Shown here one piece after another: positions 59,007-64,000 of a DNA stretch of 64,000 nt (positions are counted from its first letter, which is position 1; each line of letters begins with the position of its first letter). Made by a program: the position numbers and the translations under genes. The notes beneath the pieces are model-generated. The model made no database searches. It was given only the letters and a program-made list of their open reading frames with translations, and was not told where the DNA came from. This DNA comes from Liquidambar formosana. Taxonomy: Eukaryota > Streptophyta > Magnoliopsida > Saxifragales > Altingiaceae. The stretch lies in NCBI GenBank assembly GCA_039720395.1, contig CM077820.1, positions 14,779,848 through 14,843,847 of the forward strand. The letters run 5' to 3'.

Positions 59007-59566
59007 TACCCGTTTGAACAACATGAATAAATTTCTTTGGTTTTGGCTAAGTTTTATTTTTATTTTTATTTATTGTACTGAGAGATCCATGAATGGGAAA
59101 TTGGGAAACCTAATGCATACAGGAAAAAAAACTAACAAAAAATAAGATTGAGACAATTTTGAATTCCATTAAGTTTCCTTACAGAGAACTTACAAAACAC
59201 GATTTTGAAAAAGAATTTATTTGTAATTTCGCCTGAAAGCATGTTTGCCAACACACTATTAGATGTTTATTTGTTTTCATTTTTTCTCATTGTATACCTC
59301 GAGTGAAAACATGTTTGCAAAGGACGTCTTCATTGGATTTGGGAAATAAGTTTAAAAACACCACAATTTTGAAATAAAAAGGTTGGAGAACCAACAAGTT
59401 CAGGCAAAGAAGCTAATTATATAAACCTTGGCTTAGAATTCACTTAACATACACAATGCAAAATACGTGTTATAACAAGTAGTTAAAAAAAAAAAAATTA
59501 TATAGAAAGCGGTGATACGAACACTGCTTTTAGTGACATAGAAAGCGCTTGCAATATATATATATA
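59007..59566. other. Gene-less stretch
   Basis: AT-rich. AGTGAAAACATGTTTGC-like words occur twice (about 59235 and 59300). No gene. Confidence 0.5.
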
Positions 59567-60396
59567 GGGCCAGGCTATTGCCACCACATAAAATACTCTA
59601 AGCCCCTCACTTAATTTATATTTTTTAAGTTTTATGAAAAATATAAAATTTTTTTACAAAAACTAATCATATAGTCTACTAAAAAACATCATTCCGGACA
59701 ACTTTGTAGAAGAATTTGTTTCCAAAATTTGTCATTTAAATACACTTTTTGGCCATTTTTCATGAAAAATGAAATAAATATTGTAAATGGTCAAAAAGTC
59801 TACTTAAATGATAGATTTTGGAAATATTTCCTTCTACAAAGTTGTTCAGAACGATGTTTTTTTAGTGAACAATGTAATTAGTTTTTGTAAAACTCTTTTA
59901 TATTTTTCAAAAAATCTTAAAAAGTGTAAATTAATGGGGGGCTTAGAGTACTTCATGTGGTGGCAATAGCCCCCCTCATATATATATATAGGGCCAGGCT
60001 ATTGCCACCACATAAAATACTTTAAGCCCCCCATTTAATTTACATTTTTAAGGTTTTATGAAAAATATAAAAAGAATTTATGAAAACTAATCACATAGCC
60101 TACTAGAAAACATCATTCCGGACAACTTTGTAGGAGAGGGTTTTTCCAAAATCTGTCATTTAAGTAGACTTTTTGGCAATTTTTCATGGAAAATGAAATA
60201 GAGATTGTAAATGGCCAAGAAGTCTGTTTAAATGATAGATTTTGGAAAAAATTTCTTCTTCAAAGTTGTTCAGAATGATGTTTTCTAGTAAACAATGCTA
60301 TTAGTTTTCGTAAAAACCTATCATATTTTTCATAAAACCTCAAAAAGTGTAAACTAATGGGGGGCTTTGAGTACTTTATGTGGTGGCAATAGCCTC
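59567..60396. mobile_element. Two tandem fold-back MITEs
   Basis: Units 59567-59975 and 59991-60396. Each begins GGGCCAGGCTATTGCCACCA and ends TGTGGTGGCAATAGCC, and is nearly self-complementary along its whole length: arms of about 200 bp with AAACATCATTCCGGACAACT / AGTTGTTCAGAACGATGTTT opposite each other. TA repeats separate and flank the units. Diverged relatives: 28515-28756, 49330-49690, 50170-50490, 55000-55420. Confidence 0.9.
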
Positions 60397-60397
60397 A

Positions 60398-60400
<3 letters not shown>

Positions 60401-60450
<50 letters not shown>
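60401..60450. repeat. (TA)n microsatellite
   Basis: Perfect AT/TA run. Confidence 0.95.
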
Positions 60451-60454
<4 letters not shown>

Positions 60455-60459
60455 TTTGA

Positions 60460-60690
60460 AAAATGGTTAAAAGCCTGTTACAGAAATTAGAAACACTCTG
60501 CCACGATGACGTTCTTCTTCTCCTCGTCGATTCAGTCCATCGGCCTCCTCTCCCGCGATTAGGCTTCTCGTACGCCGTCCTCCGCACTCATCGATTCGCC
60601 AGTATCCACCGCCGCAGTCGCAATCGCCATCGCCGTCCTCCACCGTCAACAAGTAACACTCGTCTATGTCTCGCTCTATCTTCCTTTTTT
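60460..60690 (+). other. GC-rich, first-exon-like segment
   Basis: Sharp change to C-rich, codon-like sequence. From ATG 60505 it reads MTFFFSSSIQSIGLLSRD then stop; a continuation in the same frame gives ASRTPSSALIDSPVSTAAVA. It looks like a worn 5' exon with a Ser-rich targeting-type leader. No downstream exon was found and no gene recognised. Confidence 0.3.
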
Positions 60691-61453
60691 TTTGGGGGGG
60701 GGGGGGGGGGGGGTGGGGGGATTGATTGCATTCTCAGAAAATTATCAATATAATTTGAGAGTATGGCCCAATTATTATTGAATGTCAGAAGAAAGTATTT
60801 GCATGAACGGTGTGTGTATCAGACCTTGATTGCCTCAATTCTTATGGTTGGTGACCTTCTTTTGCCATACTCTAGGGTTTAGGGTGGATAAATTGCAATC
60901 TAATTTTGAGGGTATGGCCCAATTGCTTTGGTTCTGTTTATGTTCTTTCCTCAGTGCATTGTAAACTTTCATTGATTTTACATTTTCTATGTACTGGAAT
61001 TCCAAGGAATATTACTGTAGGCTTTACATGTTGGCCTCTAAATTCCTAGACGTATTTCTCATAACTGTACTCTCAACTGAAAATTTTTCAATTGAATGAT
61101 CAATGACCCTCACCTAACGTTTCATTTTTTAATGCTTTGGCGGAGATTTGTCTTAATGAAAATTTGTTAGTGGGTTTACGCTGTATTGTACTCTTTGTGT
61201 TTGTGCAAATGAGCACTTAAGCATGAGACTTATGTGGGATTAATCCTATGTATATTTATATTGTATATCTTGCCCAATAAACTTCATCATAACTGAAACA
61301 TGAACAAATTTAAAACTTCAAAAGAAAATGGGATTACTAGCTAGCTTCAACAGAGGAAGTGAAACAGCTAGTCGAAAAAAGTCCTCCACTTACTGAACCA
61401 AGAGAGAGTCTAGTTATTGCTACCCACGTACTTTCTTGGTAACTGATATTCCT
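60691..61453. other. Gene-less stretch
   Basis: Starts with T-run/G-run (60686-60719). Two copies of GAGGGTATGGCCCAATT-like words (about 60758, 60908) and the ATTGTACTCTTTGTG module at 61184. No gene. Confidence 0.5.
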
Positions 61454-62067
61454 TCACTTGATATTGTGCTCTCTCCTCATCGTTTTCTTCAACCTAGCTG
61501 CCTTCACTGCTATTGCCACAAATATCCAGTCCTTGGTTTCATCTACAAAGTGAAAATAAGCATATCTCCAACTCTTCTTGAATAGTAAAACCCCCAAAAC
61601 TCCCAATGACCCTGTCATGAAGCCTAGCATTACAACAATGTAGAACAATACTTTTTCAGACTCGTCTTCTTTGTCGTTTTCTTCAAAACTGTTGAGTTTT
61701 GGAGCTTGAGGTGGTTCATCACTTGGCATTTCATTGGTAGTGGAGCTCCACGGAGTTCAAGGTTGCCGGCATAAATGGATGGGTCATCAAGACTTTGGAG
61801 TTGATTGCCTGTCAGAATTTCTCCGCAGAAGTTATTGTAAGGCAAATTCAAGTAGCTAGGCGAAGTTAAATCTGACATGCTTTGTGGAATCAAACCAGAA
61901 AGCTGATTTCTAGCGAAGTCAATTGATTCAAATGATGTCTAATTCCGTATCTTCTTTGAGGTGTTTCCAGTTAAATGATCATGTGACTGATTCAGACCAT
62001 GCAATTCAGAAAGAATTGCGAGCTATTCAGGGATCATGCCGACCAGGTAGTTCAATGAAAGGTCCAT
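61454..62067 (-). pseudogene. LRR receptor-like protein, copy 3, 3' fragment
   Basis: Minus-strand homology to the last ~200 codons of RLP copies 1 and 2: MDLSLNYLVGMIPE, last LRRs, ELRGAPLPMKC cap (first Cys of the pair changed to Arg), acidic spacer, membrane helix VLFYIVVMLGFMTGSLGVLG and a basic tail to the stop at 61454. Broken by two in-frame stops (near 62025 and 61940) and a frameshift near 61725 between the cap and the spacer. The upstream ~850 codons are missing: homology ends at 62067 and block R begins within 30 bp. Confidence 0.9.
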
Positions 62068-62089
62068 GCCTTTTGCTTATACCTGTATA

Positions 62090-62320
62090 ATATAGTCCAA
62101 AATGGTTCCAATACAAGGATACCCATAATTGGCATCATGTTCCACATGGTTCCAATACATACACGCATTCATATTTCCATATTACATCCATAATCTGATT
62201 ATATAAATCAGATCATTGTTCAGTAGTACATGCCCAAAATAAGAAATTTAATATAATCCAAAATCCAACATGATAACCATATCTAACATAATAAACCTCT
62301 CATAAAACCATATCCAACTG
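62090..62320. repeat. Dispersed repeat block R, copy 3
   Basis: AGTCCAAAATGGTTCCAATA through CATATCTAACATAATAAACC, as at 27240 and 37980. Directly replaces the 5' part of RLP copy 3. Confidence 0.7.
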
Positions 62321-63252
62321 TATGGGCTATTAGGTTTTGTATAAACTTGCCATGTTGGCCTGGAGAAAAGGAACCCTATTGTGAATCCACATAGAAGCTT
62401 AAATATGATTACGATTGAAAATAAGCTTTGTTTTATGACTTTAGTGTTGAAATTTCGTTGAATTCCTTCACCCTACGGACAGTGGAAAACTTTTTAGAAT
62501 GTTTTGAGAAACAAATGTTCAAATAAGATGATTTTTTTAAAAAGTCAAAAAATGGTGATTAATTGTGATATTTTTTGTCCAAACTTTTCGCAAAATTCAT
62601 ATTGTACCAACTAGCCGCACGTGGTCGTATCGGTATTTTATCATTTTCGTTCTTAATTTATTTCCCATTTATTAAAAAATATATATATATATATATATTT
62701 CCAAAAGTACTAGGATTGCCCATTAAATTAGATTAATAGTCTTATTTAAATACTAAGTAGTTTGTGAAAAAAGAAAAGGTAGGAACATTGATGCTCTATC
62801 TCTTCTCTACCTTAGCGTGGCTTCTCATAGAAACACTCTTTGCACTCCTTTTTTAATTTTATTTTATTATTATTTAATAATTCCTCTTTAATGTTATTGA
62901 ATAAAAACTTCTGCAACTTCTCCCCACAAGATATTGAGGTGACACAATATTTATATATATAGCTTTGATCATGCGCGGATATCCCAGATATCCTCTACAA
63001 TCATGGCCGTCTATAAGCAACACGCGTGTGCGCGCAAGTTATCCATGGACGATCGTGATTGAACGGGATTGTCCAGGATATCCCGCTCTTGAACAGCCCT
63101 CTATATTTACATATACAGCTTTAATCATAGATATCCCACACTTGAATAACCCTCTATCGAGAGGTTCGAGAATCATTCAATGTTCAAGTCCTAAAAAAAA
63201 TTTAAGACTTGAATATTTGTCAGTTTTGTCCAATCTAGACCTCAAAAACATA
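62321..63252. other. Gene-less stretch
   Basis: Contains a TA run near 62680-62698. At 62945-63170 there is a GC-richer part with repeated GATATCCC.. and GAATAACCCTCTAT / GAACAGCCCTCTAT words in partly inverted order, possibly a worn MITE. No gene. Confidence 0.45.
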
Positions 63253-63514
63253 CTCCTTCCGTTCCAAATTAAGTGTCCCCTTTGAAAAAAACATGTTTTT
63301 TAAGAAAACCCTATTAAATGCTTTTACATCAATGCATATGTTTTGAAATTCCAATTTTGCCCTCAAGTGTGTAAAACATTAGAAAAAATAAAAATACATT
63401 TTTAAGGGTATTTTAGGAAATGAATAAAAAATGACCATTGACTTTTGAAATAAGAGAATTATTTTGAAACATTCCAAAAAAAAAAATATGACACTTATTT
63501 AGAAACGGAAGGAG
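63253..63514. mobile_element. Stowaway-type MITE
   Basis: Ends CTCCTTCCGTTCC and (reverse) CTCCTTCCGTTTC, TA target duplication on both sides (63251-63252, 63515-63516), 262 bp. Confidence 0.92.
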
Positions 63515-64000
63515 TAATAATCTTGCCATATCAGCAAACAAGCTAGCTAGTCCCTATAATATAGTAGTTCCCATCCCTTTTATCTATCTTGTGAACGGGG
63601 CTAACCACCCACGGTGGATGGGGTTTCCCTCTAACCCAAGGGTGGTAGGGCTCGCATTGTACTAAACAAGACAAACCCAACTTCTTTGGTGGTCCGTATT
63701 TAACAACCATCTTTTTTAATATCCCACTTGGTTACGGCTCCTTCTATCTATCTAAAAAGTAAGAAAATGGGTGTTAAAGCTCAAGGCCAAGAATTGAATC
63801 TTATTCATTAAAGTGTAGTATTTTACAATGCTTTGATCGAGCTTTTATGGTAGCTCACTGTATCAAAACCCTTTCTACATAATTGCATAAAATCATGTTA
63901 ATTAATTCAATATCATATGAGCTGGATGTAATTATTTTTGTGAAATTGCAAGAGCTCCACAACTTGCACCAAACTACATGACAATACTCGGAACATCGAT
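63515..64000. other. Gene-less stretch to window end
   Basis: Ordinary intergenic DNA, nothing recognised. Confidence 0.5.

Noticed and set aside
58130..59024. Host RNase H-like gene
   Set aside because: Zinc-binding plus RNase H order, A-tail and 15-bp target duplication show a truncated LINE; frames are broken.

Overview
The window is nuclear DNA from a flowering plant, most likely a woody eudicot. It is AT-rich and gene-poor, has introns with GT..AG borders, and is full of plant-type transposons (MULE, hAT, Stowaway, Helitron, LINE, SINE). The species cannot be fixed from the sequence. There are few genes: a disease-resistance-type receptor-like protein (LRR-RLP) cluster, a duplicated small intron-containing gene resembling plant 'mediator-associated protein 2', a broken LRK10/PR5K-type receptor kinase fragment, and a duplicated pair of very small secreted cysteine-rich peptide genes.

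Layout. (1) 1-2923, minus strand: LRR-RLP copy 1, with two frame-breaking lesions. (2) 3-13.8 kb and 27.8-29.7 kb: no intact gene; made of diverged copies of the sequences that flank the RLP genes, i.e. footprints of lost or never-completed RLP copies. (3) 15.4-20.0 kb and 32.9-38.0 kb: a ~4.6-5.1 kb direct segmental duplication carrying the mediator-associated-protein-2-like gene on the minus strand. Copy A lost its last exon and a splice donor. Copy B keeps all exons but has a late frameshift and ends against a plus-strand kinase pseudogene (31.9-32.5 kb). (4) 20.2-21.7, 22.5-23.9 and 53.3-54.8 kb: three non-autonomous Mutator-like elements with long terminal inverted repeats and GC-rich interiors. 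(5) 39.7-43.2 kb, minus strand: LRR-RLP copy 2, the best-preserved receptor. It is interrupted by a 195-bp retroelement whose 17-bp target-site duplication supplies an in-frame splice donor and acceptor. (6) 45.6-46.2 kb: head-to-tail Helitron ends. (7) 51.4-53.1 and 56.2-58.1 kb: a duplicated segment with two 55-residue secreted peptide genes. (8) 58.0-59.0 kb: a 5'-truncated LINE. 59.6-60.4 kb: two tandem fold-back elements. 61.5-62.1 kb: LRR-RLP copy 3, a decayed 3' fragment.

How the genes relate: the RLPs are expected to be plasma-membrane pattern-recognition receptors lacking a kinase, and the kinase fragment belongs to another receptor family common in such clusters. The cysteine-rich peptides are probably apoplastic, role unknown. 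Nothing shows that they act together. The most notable finds are the retroelement in RLP copy 2 that may have become an intron, the secreted peptide pair, and the many orphan RLP 5' flanks.
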